From Actinomycetospora sp. TBRC 11914 (GTDB lineage: Bacteria; Actinomycetota; Actinomycetes; Mycobacteriales; Pseudonocardiaceae), in contig NZ_JABBND010000014.1 in assembly GCF_012933465.1 (NCBI RefSeq), forward strand, positions 62,001 to 126,000: DNA of 64,000 bases, in the 5' to 3' direction. Positions 9,578-18,893 of this stretch are shown one piece after another (position 1 is the stretch's first letter; every line of letters begins with the position of its first letter). The position numbers and the translations under genes were made by a program. The notes beneath the pieces are model-generated. The model had not been told where the DNA came from. It saw nothing but the letters and a program-made list of their open reading frames with translations, and did no database searches.

Positions 9578-11461
9578 TCACCCCTTGCTCCCGATCGGCA
9601 GCGGCATCCCGAGCGCCCGCCGGACGAACGCGATCTCCGCGGCGGTGTGCCGCAGCGTCTCCGCGACGACCAGCGAGCCGTGCCCGGCGTCGTAGCGGAC
9701 CATCGCGTACTCCTTGCCGCGCTCGGCGAGCCCGTCCAGGTAGTTGTCGATCTGCCGGATGGGGCAGCGCGGGTCGTTCTCGCCCGCCAGCACGAGGACC
9801 GGCGCGGACACCGCGTCGAGGTAGGTCAGCGGGGACGCGGTCCGGTAGCGCTCGGGGACGTCACCGGGCGAGCCGCCGAAGAGCGACCGGTCGAACGCCC
9901 GCAACGGCTCCATCTCGTCCTCGTAGGCGGCGACGTAGTCCGCGACCGGGACGCCGGCGCACCCCACCGCCCAGCGCTCGGGCTGCACCCCCAGCCCGAG
10001 CAGGGTCAGGTAGCCGCCCCACGACCAGCCCTCGAGCACGCACGCGTCCGGGTCCGCCAGCCCGGACTCCACCGCCCACGCGTGCACGACCACGACGTCC
10101 TCCAGCTCGGTGGTCCCCGGCCGGCCCTCGATCGCGTCGCGCCAGGCCGAGCCGTAGCCCGACGAGCCCCGGTAGTTCACGTGGACCACCGCGAACCCGG
10201 CGTCGAGCCACACCGCGCGCACCGCGGAGTAGCGGTCCTCGTCCGCCGCCTGCGGGCCGCCGTGGATCATGAAGAGGGTCGGGACGGGTCCGGTGGTCCC
10301 CTCCGGCCGGGCGTAGAGGGCGTGGACGTCGCCCCCGGGTCCGGGGACCCAGGCGTCGTCGAGGCGCACCGACGGCGCCGGCCGGTCACCGGGAGGCGTC
10401 AGCAGGACCTCGTCGGTCCCGTCCGGGCGCAGCACCCGCACCGACGACGGCTGCTCGGCCGACGACCAGCCGTACTCGATCGACCCGTCGGGCCGCACGT
10501 CCGCGCCCCCGACCGACCCGCGCGCCGTCGGGAGGTCGGAGAGCTCCCCGGTCGTCAGGTCGTAGCGGTGCAGCGAGGTGCGCCCGGCGCGGGTGTGCGC
10601 GACGAGCAGCGCGGAGGCGTCCGGGTAGAACCCCGCGGAGAGGTCGCCGGGCAGGTCGATCGCCAGCTCCGTCTCGACGCCGGCCACCGGGTCCCAGAGC
10701 AGCAGCTCGTCGCGGCCGCGACGCTCGTGCCCGACCAGCAGCCGGGTGTCGCCCTCCACCGGGGCGAACTCGATCGGGTCCAGGCCCTTGCCCTCGCCGT
10801 CGTACAGGTCGGCGACCGCCGAGCCGTCGTGCACCCGCAGCACCCGGATCGCGGGGTGACGGGAGTCGCCGTGCTCGGAGTGCGAGATCGCGAGCAGCGT
10901 CTCGTCGCGGGAGAGCCCGCCGATCCCGGCGTCCTCGGTGTGCTCGTAGACCGTGCGCAGCGCCGCGTCGCCGACCGCCACCGCGAGCGTGGACCCGTCG
11001 TCGGTGGACCAGCCGATCGCCGTCGTCGTGGGCCCGAGGTCGAGCCCGGCCGGGTAGCCGCGCTCCGCGCCCGACACGGCCTGCTCGGCCTTCTCCCCGC
11101 CTACGGCGAAGGGTTCCCGGACCCAGGTACCGAACTCGTCGCCGTCGGTGTCGTCGAACCACCAGATGTCGGTGCCGTCGACCGAGACCGTGGCGCCGCG
11201 GGTGCCCTGCGGCCGGTCGGTGACCTGCCGATGGCTGTCGGCGTCGCGGTCCCAGGCGTACACCTCCCACGTGCCGCTGGCGTTGGAGGAGTAGACGCTG
11301 CGGGCGGGGGCATCGCGCGCCCAGTCGGGCACCGAGATGCGGGCGGCGGTGAAGCGGCCGCGCCAGCGGGTCTCGGCCGCGGCGTCGGCGAACAGCGCCT
11401 CGGGGACGTCGACGGTGGGGTCGTTGCGCTGGGGGCTCTCGGTGACCACCCGACAGATCAT
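9578..11461 (-). CDS. S9-family (prolyl oligopeptidase-like) serine peptidase
   Basis: A 627-aa protein with an N-terminal beta-propeller-like half (repeated WSTDDGS, FAPVEGDTRLLVGHE, DASALLVAH units) and a C-terminal alpha/beta-hydrolase domain. The catalytic triad is visible: Ser480 in GWSWGGY, Asp563 in GENDPRCP and His594 in DAGHGS; FMIHGGPQ supplies the oxyanion region. This is the acylaminoacyl-peptidase-like branch of S9, which cuts short peptides; no signal peptide, so cytoplasmic. Start at ATG 11461 (MICRVVTE); a GTG four codons in is an alternative and neither has a strong ribosome site. Stop overlaps the next gene region by 4 nt. Confidence 0.9.
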   Translation of the reverse strand: MICRVVTESPQRNDPTVDVPEALFADAAAETRWRGRFTAARISVPDWARDAPARSVYSSNASGTWEVYAWDRDADSHRQVTDRPQGTRGATVSVDGTDIWWFDDTDGDEFGTWVREPFAVGGEKAEQAVSGAERGYPAGLDLGPTTTAIGWSTDDGSTLAVAVGDAALRTVYEHTEDAGIGGLSRDETLLAISHSEHGDSRHPAIRVLRVHDGSAVADLYDGEGKGLDPIEFAPVEGDTRLLVGHERRGRDELLLWDPVAGVETELAIDLPGDLSAGFYPDASALLVAHTRAGRTSLHRYDLTTGELSDLPTARGSVGGADVRPDGSIEYGWSSAEQPSSVRVLRPDGTDEVLLTPPGDRPAPSVRLDDAWVPGPGGDVHALYARPEGTTGPVPTLFMIHGGPQAADEDRYSAVRAVWLDAGFAVVHVNYRGSSGYGSAWRDAIEGRPGTTELEDVVVVHAWAVESGLADPDACVLEGWSWGGYLTLLGLGVQPERWAVGCAGVPVADYVAAYEDEMEPLRAFDRSLFGGSPGDVPERYRTASPLTYLDAVSAPVLVLAGENDPRCPIRQIDNYLDGLAERGKEYAMVRYDAGHGSLVVAETLRHTAAEIAFVRRALGMPLPIGSKG

Positions 11462-11498
11462 GCCCGCCCGGCGGCGTCCCGGCCGTCGGCCGTCCCGG

Positions 11499-12368
11499 TC
11501 AGCGGGGTACGGCGGTCGTCCGCACCAGCTCGGTGACGGAGTCCACGACGGCCGGCCACGACGCCGTCGGCGGCAGCCCGTGGCCCATGTCCGGGACCTC
11601 GAGCAGTCGGGCGCCGGGGATCGCCGCGGCGAGCGCGCGGCCGTGCGCCGGGGGGAAGAACGGGTCGCGGGCACCGTGGACGACGAGGGTGGGGATCTCG
11701 GCGAGCGCGGCCAGGTCGGCCGGGCCGTCGTCGGGGTCGGTGAGCAGGTCGTGGTTCGCGGCGGCCGCGAGGTCGCGGCTGCGGGCGACCACCCGCCGGG
11801 CGATCGCCCGGATCCGGTCCTCGTCGAACGTCCCCGCGCCCGCGGCCAGCCGCTCGCCCGCGACGAGCGCGGCGACGGCGGCCTCGGGATCGGCGGGGTC
11901 CGGCTCCGGGAGGCCGGCGAGCGCCGCCCGGACCTCGGGCGACATCCGCGGCAGCGGGCCGGGAAGGGGACCGACGCCCGTCGTCGCGACCAGCGTCAAT
12001 GACGCGACGCGCTCCGGGGACCGCAGCGCGAGGTGCTGGGCGATCCCGCCGCCCATCGACAGGCCCACGACGTGGGCGCGCCCGGCGCCGAGCGCGTCGA
12101 CGACGGCGAGGGCGTCGGCCCGCAGGTCCGCCGCGGTGTAGCTGGGGGCGCCGACGGGCCAGTGCGTCGACCCGCCGGTGTCCCGCGCGTCGTAGCGCGC
12201 CACCCGCAGGCCCGTCCCGGCCAGGTGGTCGCAGAACTCGTCGTCCCACCAGTCGCGCGAACACCGGCTGCCGGCGATCAGCAGCACCGGAGGGTGGTCG
12301 TCGTGCCCCCGGGTCTCGACGGCGAGCGTGGTCCCGTCCGGGCGCACAACGTTGTCCGCGTGGGTCAC
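11499..12368 (-). CDS. Alpha/beta-fold hydrolase (RdmC-like esterase)
   Basis: A 289-aa alpha/beta hydrolase with nucleophile Ser in GLSMGGG, acid Asp in HGARDPFFP and His in DMGHGLP. The N-terminal block LLIAGSRCSRDWWDDEF followed by RYDARDTGGS resembles the aclacinomycin methylesterase RdmC group, but the substrate is unknown. GTG at 12368 is preceded by GGGAGGAG. First gene of the leftward run with the S9 peptidase and aldolase; divergent from an HxlR regulator, which probably controls it. Confidence 0.88.
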   Translation of the reverse strand: MTHADNVVRPDGTTLAVETRGHDDHPPVLLIAGSRCSRDWWDDEFCDHLAGTGLRVARYDARDTGGSTHWPVGAPSYTAADLRADALAVVDALGAGRAHVVGLSMGGGIAQHLALRSPERVASLTLVATTGVGPLPGPLPRMSPEVRAALAGLPEPDPADPEAAVAALVAGERLAAGAGTFDEDRIRAIARRVVARSRDLAAAANHDLLTDPDDGPADLAALAEIPTLVVHGARDPFFPPAHGRALAAAIPGARLLEVPDMGHGLPPTASWPAVVDSVTELVRTTAVPR

Positions 12369-12383
12369 GGCTCCTCCCGGCGA

Positions 12384-12445
12384 GTGATGGCACTTCGCAA
12401 CCAGTAGGCGGACCGTAGAACGGTCCGGTGGTAAAGTGCAACCAC
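12384..12445. promoter_or_regulatory. HxlR operator region
   Basis: Two 19-bp imperfect inverted copies face each other: 12384-12402 (GTGATGGCACTTCGCAACC) and the reverse strand of 12445-12427 (GTGGTTGCACTTTACCACC), sharing GTGnTnGCACTTnnCnACC. Between them CGGACCG-TAGAA-CGGTCCG (12409-12427) is a perfect 7-5-7 palindrome. TAAAGT (12432-12437) may be the rightward -10. Likely autoregulatory site. Confidence 0.6.
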
Positions 12446-12446
12446 C

Positions 12447-12947
12447 ATGGAGCGCGCACCGAGGTCGGGCTGCCCGATCAACCAGGCGGTGGAGGCGTTC
12501 GGGGACCGCTGGAGCCTGCTCGTGCTCCGCGACATCGTCTTCGGCGGGCGCCGGCACTTCCGCGAGCTGCTCGCGGGCAGCCAGGAGGGCATCGCCTCGA
12601 ACATCCTCGCCGACCGGCTGCGGACCCTCGTCGCGTCCGGCCTGCTCACGCGGGACGACCCGGGGCGCGGCCGGCGGGCGACCTACAGCCTGACCGAGGC
12701 GGCGATCCAGCTCGTCCCGGTGTTCGCCGCGCTGGGCTCCTGGGGGCTGCGCCACCGGCCGACCGACGAGCCGCTGCGGGTCCGCGCGGAGCTGCTCGAG
12801 GAGGGCGGCCCGGCGCTGTGGGCGTCGTTCATGGACGAGCTGCGTGCGGTGCACCTGGGGGCGCCCGCCCCGGAGGGCCCGTCGGCGACCGAGCGGCTGG
12901 CCGAGGCGTACGCCGCGGCGATGGCGAGGCAGACTGCGGCCTCGTGA
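12447..12947 (+). CDS. HxlR-family transcriptional regulator
   Basis: A 166-aa winged-helix regulator. The family signature is plain: SGCPINQAVEAFGDRWSLL at the N-terminus with the conserved cysteine, then RDIVFGGRRHFRELL, IASNILADRL and the wing GRGRRATYSLT. The Cys in GCPI may sense electrophiles, as in other HxlR members, but this is inference. Its TGA overlaps the next gene as GTGA, so it is co-translated with an enoyl-CoA hydratase-like protein, and it is divergent from the hydrolase. Confidence 0.92.
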   Translation: MERAPRSGCPINQAVEAFGDRWSLLVLRDIVFGGRRHFRELLAGSQEGIASNILADRLRTLVASGLLTRDDPGRGRRATYSLTEAAIQLVPVFAALGSWGLRHRPTDEPLRVRAELLEEGGPALWASFMDELRAVHLGAPAPEGPSATERLAEAYAAAMARQTAAS

Positions 12948-13681
12948 TCGAGTCGCACGCCCACGGAACCGTCACCGAGCTGCGGATCGCCCGCCACGAC
13001 CGCCGGAACGCGCTGAACACCGCGCACTGCCGCGACCTGCACGCCGCCCTCGACGAGGCGGTCGCCGGCGGGACGCGCGCGGTGGTGCTCACCGGTGAGG
13101 GCAGCGCGTTCTGCTCCGGCGCCGACCTCGACACCGTCGGCGACGCCGGGTTCCTCGACGCCCTCTACGCGATGCTGCAGCGGGTCGTCGCCGTGCCGGT
13201 GCCGGTGATCGCCGCGGTGCACGGCGCCGCGATCGGCGCGGGCACCCAGCTCGCGATCGCCGCCGACCTGCGGGTGGCGGCCGAGCGCGCCGTCTTCGCG
13301 CTCCCGACGGCGGCCCTCGGGCTCGCCGTGGACCCGTGGACGGTGCGGCGGCTGGCCCTGCTCGCGGGCGGCGGCCCGGCCCGACGGATGTTGCTGGCCT
13401 GCGAGCGTCTCGACCACGCCGCGGCGCTCGCGCACGGGCTGGTGGACCGGACCGGCTCCCCCGAGGACGCGCTGGCCTGGGCGGCGGAGATCGCGGAGCT
13501 CGCCCCGCTCACGCTGGCCTACAACAAGCTCGCGGTGAACCGGCTGTTCGAGGACGCCCGCGATCCCGAGACCCTCGACGCGGTGGGCGGGGCGTTCGCG
13601 GCCTGCTGGGCGAGCGAGGACCTCGTCGAGGGGCGTCGGGCGCGGGAGGAGAAGCGGCCGGCGCGGTTCCGGGGTCGGTAG
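12944..13681 (+). CDS. Enoyl-CoA hydratase/isomerase family protein
   Basis: A 245-aa crotonase-fold protein acting on a CoA thioester. Seen: oxyanion-hole loops GSAFCSGADL (about residue 45) and VHGAAIGAGTQLAIAADLRVA (about residue 88), and the hydrophobic C-terminal helices. The region where hydratases carry the two catalytic glutamates reads ALGLAVDPWTVRRL, without an obvious second Glu, so it may be an isomerase or other crotonase rather than a true hydratase. GTG at 12944 overlaps the HxlR stop by 4 nt. Confidence 0.88.
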   Translation: MIESHAHGTVTELRIARHDRRNALNTAHCRDLHAALDEAVAGGTRAVVLTGEGSAFCSGADLDTVGDAGFLDALYAMLQRVVAVPVPVIAAVHGAAIGAGTQLAIAADLRVAAERAVFALPTAALGLAVDPWTVRRLALLAGGGPARRMLLACERLDHAAALAHGLVDRTGSPEDALAWAAEIAELAPLTLAYNKLAVNRLFEDARDPETLDAVGGAFAACWASEDLVEGRRAREEKRPARFRGR

Positions 13682-13684
13682 CCC

Positions 13685-15148
13685 TCAGTCCTCGCCGGGC
13701 CAGTGCGCGAGCGTGTCGAGGTAGAGCTGCCGGACGCTCTCCACGTGCTCGTCGAGGTCGGCGGGGTCCCACGCCGACACGTCGATCGGCGGCAGCACCG
13801 CGACCTGCACGACGCCGGGATGGATCACCATCGCGTTGCGGCTCATCAGCTCGCCGGTGTTGCGGAACACCAGGGGCACCACCGGGACGCCCGCCTGCAT
13901 CGCGAGGTGGAAGGCGCCCTTCTTGAACCGCCCGGGGCTCGGCGTCGCCGACCGGGTGCCCTCGGGCGCGATGACGACCGAGGTCCCGGCCCGGAGCCGC
14001 TCGACGGCGGGCTCGAGGGCCTTGCGGGCCTGGGCGTTGTCGGCGCGGTCGATGAACGCCGTCTCCAGCAGCCGCATGAGCGGGCCGAACAGCGGGTTGG
14101 TCGCCAGCTCCTTCTTCGCCACCGGCGCGAAGTTGCCGCGCAGCAGCCCGCCGAGCACGAGCACGTCGAGCTGGCTCTGGTGGTTGAACAGGAACACCGC
14201 GGGCTGGGAGTCCCAGATGTGGTGCGCGCCGTGCACGTCGAGCTGCACGCCCGAGGCGAGCAGCGACAGGTCGCCGCCGAGCCCGATCCCCAGGTTGAGC
14301 CCCGCGCGCCGCGACCCGCCCAGCAGGCCGAGCCCCAGCCCCGTCACGAACCCGCCCATCATCCCGGCGTACGTGGCCGCGGTGCGGGCCACCTCGACGG
14401 GGCCGGTCCACGGCCGGCCCTCGAAGTCGACGACGGGCCAGCCGCGCTCGGCGGCCGCGCGCCGCAGCCCGCCCGACGGGTTGACCGCGGTCGGGCGGCC
14501 GACGGTGGCCAGGAACGGCACGTCCTCGTTGCCGTTCGAGTAGGCGAAGCTCGCGTCGAGGTCGACCTGGTGGGCCGCGGCGAAGTCCTTGACCGCCGCC
14601 GCCTTGCCCTCGCCGTAGGGGGTGCGCCCCTCCGGGTGGCCGGTGAGCCTGCCGTGCTCGTCGATCTCGAGCGAGGTGTAGAGCGTGTGCTCGACGCCGA
14701 GGGCCTCCGCGGCCGGCCCGACCTGGAAGATCGTCGCGGACGAGGCCAGCACCACCGTGTGCCCGCGCTCGAGGTGGGCGCGCACCAGCCGCCAGGCCTC
14801 CGGGTAGACCGAGGGCCCGATCTCGTCGCGGAAGAGCTGCCGGCCGAGCTTCTCCAGTTCCTCGGGGGTGCGCCCGGCCCAGGTGCGGCCGGTGATCTGG
14901 AGGAACTTCCGGAAGTCCTCCTCGGTCTCCAGCGACTGCGTCAGCCCCGTGACGAGGGTCCGCGCCGTCGTCGCCGGGTGGACGTCGAAGTGACGGAGGT
15001 GGTGGCGCATGAAGGCCGTCACCGAGTAGCCGGCGATCACGGTGCCGTCGTAGTCGAAGAACGCCCCGACCTGCGGCCCCTCCGGGCTGTTCGCGACGTC
15101 CTCGAGCAGTTGCGCGGCGACGCCGCCGGCCACGTCAGGGTCGGACAC
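13685..15148 (-). CDS. plsC: HAD phosphatase / 1-acylglycerol-3-phosphate acyltransferase fusion
   Basis: A 487-aa two-domain protein for phospholipid synthesis. Residues 25-240 are a HAD-IB phosphatase-like domain with the nucleophile motif FFDYDGTVIAGY and the ASSATIF and SNGNEDVPFL motifs. From about residue 290 it is a PlsC acyltransferase with NHQSQLD (the HxxxxD catalytic motif), APEGTRS and VPLVFRNTG. The same fusion is found in M. tuberculosis Rv2483c, beside plsB2 as here. GTG at 15148 follows AGGAGA and overlaps the plsB end by 14 nt, so the two acyltransferases are translationally coupled. Confidence 0.92.
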   Translation of the reverse strand: MSDPDVAGGVAAQLLEDVANSPEGPQVGAFFDYDGTVIAGYSVTAFMRHHLRHFDVHPATTARTLVTGLTQSLETEEDFRKFLQITGRTWAGRTPEELEKLGRQLFRDEIGPSVYPEAWRLVRAHLERGHTVVLASSATIFQVGPAAEALGVEHTLYTSLEIDEHGRLTGHPEGRTPYGEGKAAAVKDFAAAHQVDLDASFAYSNGNEDVPFLATVGRPTAVNPSGGLRRAAAERGWPVVDFEGRPWTGPVEVARTAATYAGMMGGFVTGLGLGLLGGSRRAGLNLGIGLGGDLSLLASGVQLDVHGAHHIWDSQPAVFLFNHQSQLDVLVLGGLLRGNFAPVAKKELATNPLFGPLMRLLETAFIDRADNAQARKALEPAVERLRAGTSVVIAPEGTRSATPSPGRFKKGAFHLAMQAGVPVVPLVFRNTGELMSRNAMVIHPGVVQVAVLPPIDVSAWDPADLDEHVESVRQLYLDTLAHWPGED

Positions 15149-17654
15149 CGGTGCTCTCCTGTCGGTTGCGGGCGTCGGTCTCGTCGATGCGGACGACCCG
15201 CCCGACCACGGCGCGCACCTCGTCGGCGAACGCGCGGCGGCGCGCGGCCAGGTCGGCGTGCTCCGCCTCGACGCTCGTGCCGCGCGCGGCGGCGCCGCCG
15301 GTGTCGGGGACCTCCACGAGCCCTCTATTGCCCGCCAGACGCAGTGCCGATGCGAACAGCTCCCGACTCAGTGCCTCCGGGCCGTGCAACCGGCCCTGCA
15401 GCAGCAGCTGCTGCCCGACCGCGGAGCAGTCGTCGAACAGCTCGGACTCGACCACCGGCCGGGTCACGTCCCACGCCGCCAGCCGCTCCGCGAAGAGCCA
15501 CTGGGCGTCCACGAACGAGCGCAGCACGCGGTGCGCGCAGAGGAACTTGCTCGCGAGCAGGATCTCCTTGGTGCGCGACACCGGCCGCCCGACCTCGGTC
15601 CAGTCCGGGTCGATCAGCGAGAGCTCCGCGGCCAGCTCGGCGCGGAAGGTCTCCTTGTCCGGGAAGAAGAACTCATACTTGAGCAGGTCCCGCAGCGCGA
15701 GCGCGTGGGTGAACCCGGCCGCCAGGGCGGCGCGGCCGTCGTCGTCGTCGTCGACCTCGAGGACCGAGAGCTCGACGATCGCGCGGTTGACGAAGTGGTG
15801 GATCGCCGAGTTCCGGTAGAAGGCCGCGACGATGTGGTGGCCCGGCTCCACCGAGAAGACCGGCTCGGTGCCCTCGGTGTAGGCGCTGACCACCTGCTGC
15901 TGGCGCAGCGAGAGCAGCGCCTCCGCGACACCGCCGTTGGTGCGCAGCGACTCGACGCCGGTGTGCGGGAGCTTCCGGGACTCGACGTAGTCGAGTACCG
16001 GCTCCACCACCCGGCGGACCTGCGAGAGCGTCAGCGCCCGGTCCCGGACGCCGAGGAGCGCCAGCGCGGCGAGCGCGATCGGGGTGACCGGGGTGACCCG
16101 GTTGATGCGCACGAAGACCTCGAAGGCGGTCTTCTGCAGGGCGAGACGGCGGGCCGACGCGTCGGTGGCGTCCCCGTCGACGTCGTCGGGGCTGCGCTCG
16201 AGGGCCGGGTCGCCCGCGCTGGAGAGCGCCTGGCGCAGCGAGAGCGGCTCCCCGAAGCTCACGTGCAGCTTCCCGACGGGACGACGCTGGGCACGGGCGT
16301 ACCCGGCCAGCCAGCGCAGCCCCTCGGGCGTCTTGGCGGTGCCGGTCTGCTCCGCCGCCATCTGGTGCACTTCCTGCAGCTGGTCGTGCATGATCGACAC
16401 CGGCACCAGGTACACGTCGGCGGCCCGGCGGGTCTCCACCGCGTGCGCGACGTCGGACAGCAGCCCGTACTTCGGCGGCCGCAGCTTCCCGGTCCGCGAC
16501 CGGCCGCCCTCCATGTACCACTCGAGGTTGAAGCGCTTCGCGACGAGCCACGAGAAGTACTCGCGCACGACCGCCTTGTAGACCAGGTCCTTGCCGAAGC
16601 TGCGACGGATGAAGATGATCCCGCTGCGCCGCGCCAGGGCCTCCAGGCCCCAGATGCGCAGGTTGTTGCCGCCGAGGACGTGGTTGCGCGGGAAGTCGTT
16701 CTCCCGCAGCACCTCGGCCAGCACGAACGGGTCGGTGTAGGAGCGGTGCGAGGGCAGGAACACCAGGGCGTGCTCGGCGCCGAGCTCGCGCAGCGGCTCG
16801 AGGCCGCTGGTGTCGGCGTGCACCTCCCAGGCACGGTCGTGCATCGGGCGCAGCACGCCGGAGAACAGGTCGACCGCCGTCGGGTCCATCGCGGCGACCA
16901 GGCTCTGCAGGTCCTTCTCCGCCTCGGCGGCGATCTCCTCCTCTCCCCGGCCGGTCTCGACGGCGAGCCGGCGGACCTCGCGGGCGAAGTGGGCGCCGCC
17001 GACGATCTGGTCGCTGACCTCCCGCGGCACCTTCGAGCGGTTGCCCAGCACACCGCGCTCCGCCCGGTCGAGCGCCAGCGTGGCCTGCTGGGCGACGAAG
17101 CGGACGAAGTCCTCGGTGTGGGTGCCCATCCGCTCGCGGCGGTGGCGCAGCATCAGCTCGCGCACGGTGGCGGGGCGCCCGACGACGATGCGGTGCCGGG
17201 CCCCCTCGCTGTGTCCCTGGTCCGCCCGGCTCGCCCGGCGGGCCCGGGCGCGGTCGCGCAGGCGGGAGCGACGCGTGACCGCGTCGAGCAGGCGCAGCAA
17301 CGGCTTCTCGGGCGCGGGACCCGCGGGTTCCCACACCAGCCGCAGCGGCACCAGGAGCGGGTTGTCGCCCCGGGTCAGCCGCGCGGCGAGCTGCTCGCCC
17401 TGGGCGGGCACCGTCTCCACCCGGCGGCCGTTGTCCGGGGCGGCCGTCGTGAGCCACCGGTCGATGAGCCGGCTCTCGAGCCCGCTGGGGGCGTCGACGA
17501 GGACGACGAGGGCCCGGTCACCGGGGTCGGGCAGGGACGCCACGTGCGGGGCCGGGCCGGGGATCCCGACGGGGCCCACGCCGGTCAGCCGGCCCGCCGC
17601 CGAGGGGTCCGGCGGCTCCGAGGGCGAGGCGGCGGAGACGGACGGGGACTCCAC
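15135..17654 (-). CDS. plsB: Glycerol-3-phosphate 1-O-acyltransferase
   Basis: First acylation in phospholipid and triacylglycerol synthesis: sn-glycerol 3-phosphate plus acyl-CoA or acyl-ACP. The 839-aa length matches the large PlsB/PlsB2 class. The four acyltransferase blocks are present in order: PSHRSYTDPFVL (block I, catalytic His and Asp), GGNNLRIWGLEALARRSG then FIRRSF (block II), YMEGGRSRTGKLRPPKYG (block III) and YLVPVSIMHD (block IV). GTG at 17654 has GGGAGG 6 nt upstream; the open frame extends further but without a site. TAGGGT on the minus strand (17717-17712) is a plausible -10. Confidence 0.94.
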   Translation of the reverse strand: MESPSVSAASPSEPPDPSAAGRLTGVGPVGIPGPAPHVASLPDPGDRALVVLVDAPSGLESRLIDRWLTTAAPDNGRRVETVPAQGEQLAARLTRGDNPLLVPLRLVWEPAGPAPEKPLLRLLDAVTRRSRLRDRARARRASRADQGHSEGARHRIVVGRPATVRELMLRHRRERMGTHTEDFVRFVAQQATLALDRAERGVLGNRSKVPREVSDQIVGGAHFAREVRRLAVETGRGEEEIAAEAEKDLQSLVAAMDPTAVDLFSGVLRPMHDRAWEVHADTSGLEPLRELGAEHALVFLPSHRSYTDPFVLAEVLRENDFPRNHVLGGNNLRIWGLEALARRSGIIFIRRSFGKDLVYKAVVREYFSWLVAKRFNLEWYMEGGRSRTGKLRPPKYGLLSDVAHAVETRRAADVYLVPVSIMHDQLQEVHQMAAEQTGTAKTPEGLRWLAGYARAQRRPVGKLHVSFGEPLSLRQALSSAGDPALERSPDDVDGDATDASARRLALQKTAFEVFVRINRVTPVTPIALAALALLGVRDRALTLSQVRRVVEPVLDYVESRKLPHTGVESLRTNGGVAEALLSLRQQQVVSAYTEGTEPVFSVEPGHHIVAAFYRNSAIHHFVNRAIVELSVLEVDDDDDGRAALAAGFTHALALRDLLKYEFFFPDKETFRAELAAELSLIDPDWTEVGRPVSRTKEILLASKFLCAHRVLRSFVDAQWLFAERLAAWDVTRPVVESELFDDCSAVGQQLLLQGRLHGPEALSRELFASALRLAGNRGLVEVPDTGGAAARGTSVEAEHADLAARRRAFADEVRAVVGRVVRIDETDARNRQESTGVRP

Positions 17655-17711
17655 GGTGCACCTCCCGCACGACGTCCCGCGCGGTCCGGAGGGAGGCACG
17701 CGGGTGGGGTC

Positions 17712-17717
17712 ACCCTA
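17712..17717 (-). promoter_or_regulatory. Probable -10 of plsB-plsC
   Basis: TAGGGT on the minus strand, about 57 bp upstream of the plsB start, in the divergent gap to the alcohol dehydrogenase gene. The -35 is not clear. Confidence 0.35.
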
Positions 17718-17837
17718 CCCGGCGGTCACCGCTGCGGGTCGGGGTCGCGACGCGTGGTGATCCCGGTGACCGCGTCGCCCGACGGGTGCGCGGGTACGCA
17801 TCCGACGACAACGGATCCCCATCAGTGGAGCGACGAC

Positions 17838-18854
17838 GTGCGCGCAGTGCAGGTGCCGAAGGCCGGAGGCGACTTCGAGCTGGTCGAGCGTGATCCCCCC
17901 GAGCCCGGGGACGGCGAGGTCCGGGTGACGGTGCAGGCCTGCGGGGTCTGCCACTCGGACATGTTCGCCAAGGAGGGCGTGATGGGGGACGCGACGCCGT
18001 TCCCGATCATTCCGGGCCACGAGGTCGTCGGCGTCGTCGACGCGCTCGGGCCGAACGTCACCGCCGAGTACTCGCCGGGCGACCGGGTGGGCGTCGGCTG
18101 GTTCGGCGGTGCCTGTTACCACTGCGAGCCGTGCCGGCGCGGTGACTTCATCACCTGCGAGAACGGCCGCATCCCCGGCGTCACCTTCGACGGCGGGTAC
18201 GCCGACGCCCTCGTCGTGCCGGCCGACGCGCTGGCCCGGGTGCCCGAGGAGCTCTCGGCCGAGGACGCGGCGCCGCTGCTCTGCGCCGGGGTGACGACGT
18301 TCCACGCGCTGCGCTCCAGCCCCGCCCGCCCGGGCGACCGGGTCGCCGTCCTGGGCATCGGCGGCCTGGGCCACCTGGCGATCCAGTTCGCGGCGCGGAT
18401 GGGCTGCGAGGTCGTCGCGGTCTCCCGCGGCACCGAGAAGGCCGACCTGGCCAAGCAGCTCGGGGCCCACCACCACATCGACTCCGAGGCCACCGACCCG
18501 GGCGCCGCGCTCGCCGAGCTGGGCGGCGCGATCACCATCCTCGCGACCGCCACGAGCGGCGAGGCGATCTCCGCCCTCGTGCCGGGCCTCGCGCCCCGCG
18601 GTCAGCTCGTGGTGCTCGGTGCCGCCGAGACGCCGCTGACGATCGACGCCATGTCCCTGATCGGTCCGGCGGCCGGCGTCGCCGGGCACCCGTCGGGCAC
18701 GTCGAAGGACTCCGAGGACACCCTGAACTTCTCCCGGATCACCGGCGTCCGTCCGATGATCGAGATGATGCCGCTGGAGAAGGCGGCCGAGGCCTACGAG
18801 AAGATGATGGCGAACGACGCGCGGTTCCGGATGGTCCTGACCACCGGGAACTGA
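17838..18854 (+). CDS. Zinc-dependent NAD(P) alcohol dehydrogenase
   Basis: A 338-aa medium-chain dehydrogenase/reductase. Catalytic zinc site: CGVCHSD (residues 35-41) and GHE (60-62). Structural zinc site: Cys93, 96, 99 and 107 in CYHCEPCRRGDFITC. Cofactor loop LGIGGLGHLAIQFA follows. Sequence style (CGVCHSD, WFGGACYHCEPC) matches the NADP-preferring YahK/cinnamyl-alcohol-dehydrogenase branch that reduces aldehydes broadly; the physiological substrate is unknown. GTG at 17838 (VRAVQVPKAGG) is the natural family start. Stands alone, divergent from plsB. Confidence 0.92.
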   Translation: MRAVQVPKAGGDFELVERDPPEPGDGEVRVTVQACGVCHSDMFAKEGVMGDATPFPIIPGHEVVGVVDALGPNVTAEYSPGDRVGVGWFGGACYHCEPCRRGDFITCENGRIPGVTFDGGYADALVVPADALARVPEELSAEDAAPLLCAGVTTFHALRSSPARPGDRVAVLGIGGLGHLAIQFAARMGCEVVAVSRGTEKADLAKQLGAHHHIDSEATDPGAALAELGGAITILATATSGEAISALVPGLAPRGQLVVLGAAETPLTIDAMSLIGPAAGVAGHPSGTSKDSEDTLNFSRITGVRPMIEMMPLEKAAEAYEKMMANDARFRMVLTTGN

Positions 18855-18893
18855 GGCCCTCGGCGGCCCCGGGGGCTCGTCGGGCTCCCGGGG

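Noticed and set aside
15258-17800. Plus-strand open frame antisense to plsB running into the alcohol dehydrogenase
   Set aside because: Low-complexity antisense reading; the dehydrogenase has its own start at 17838.
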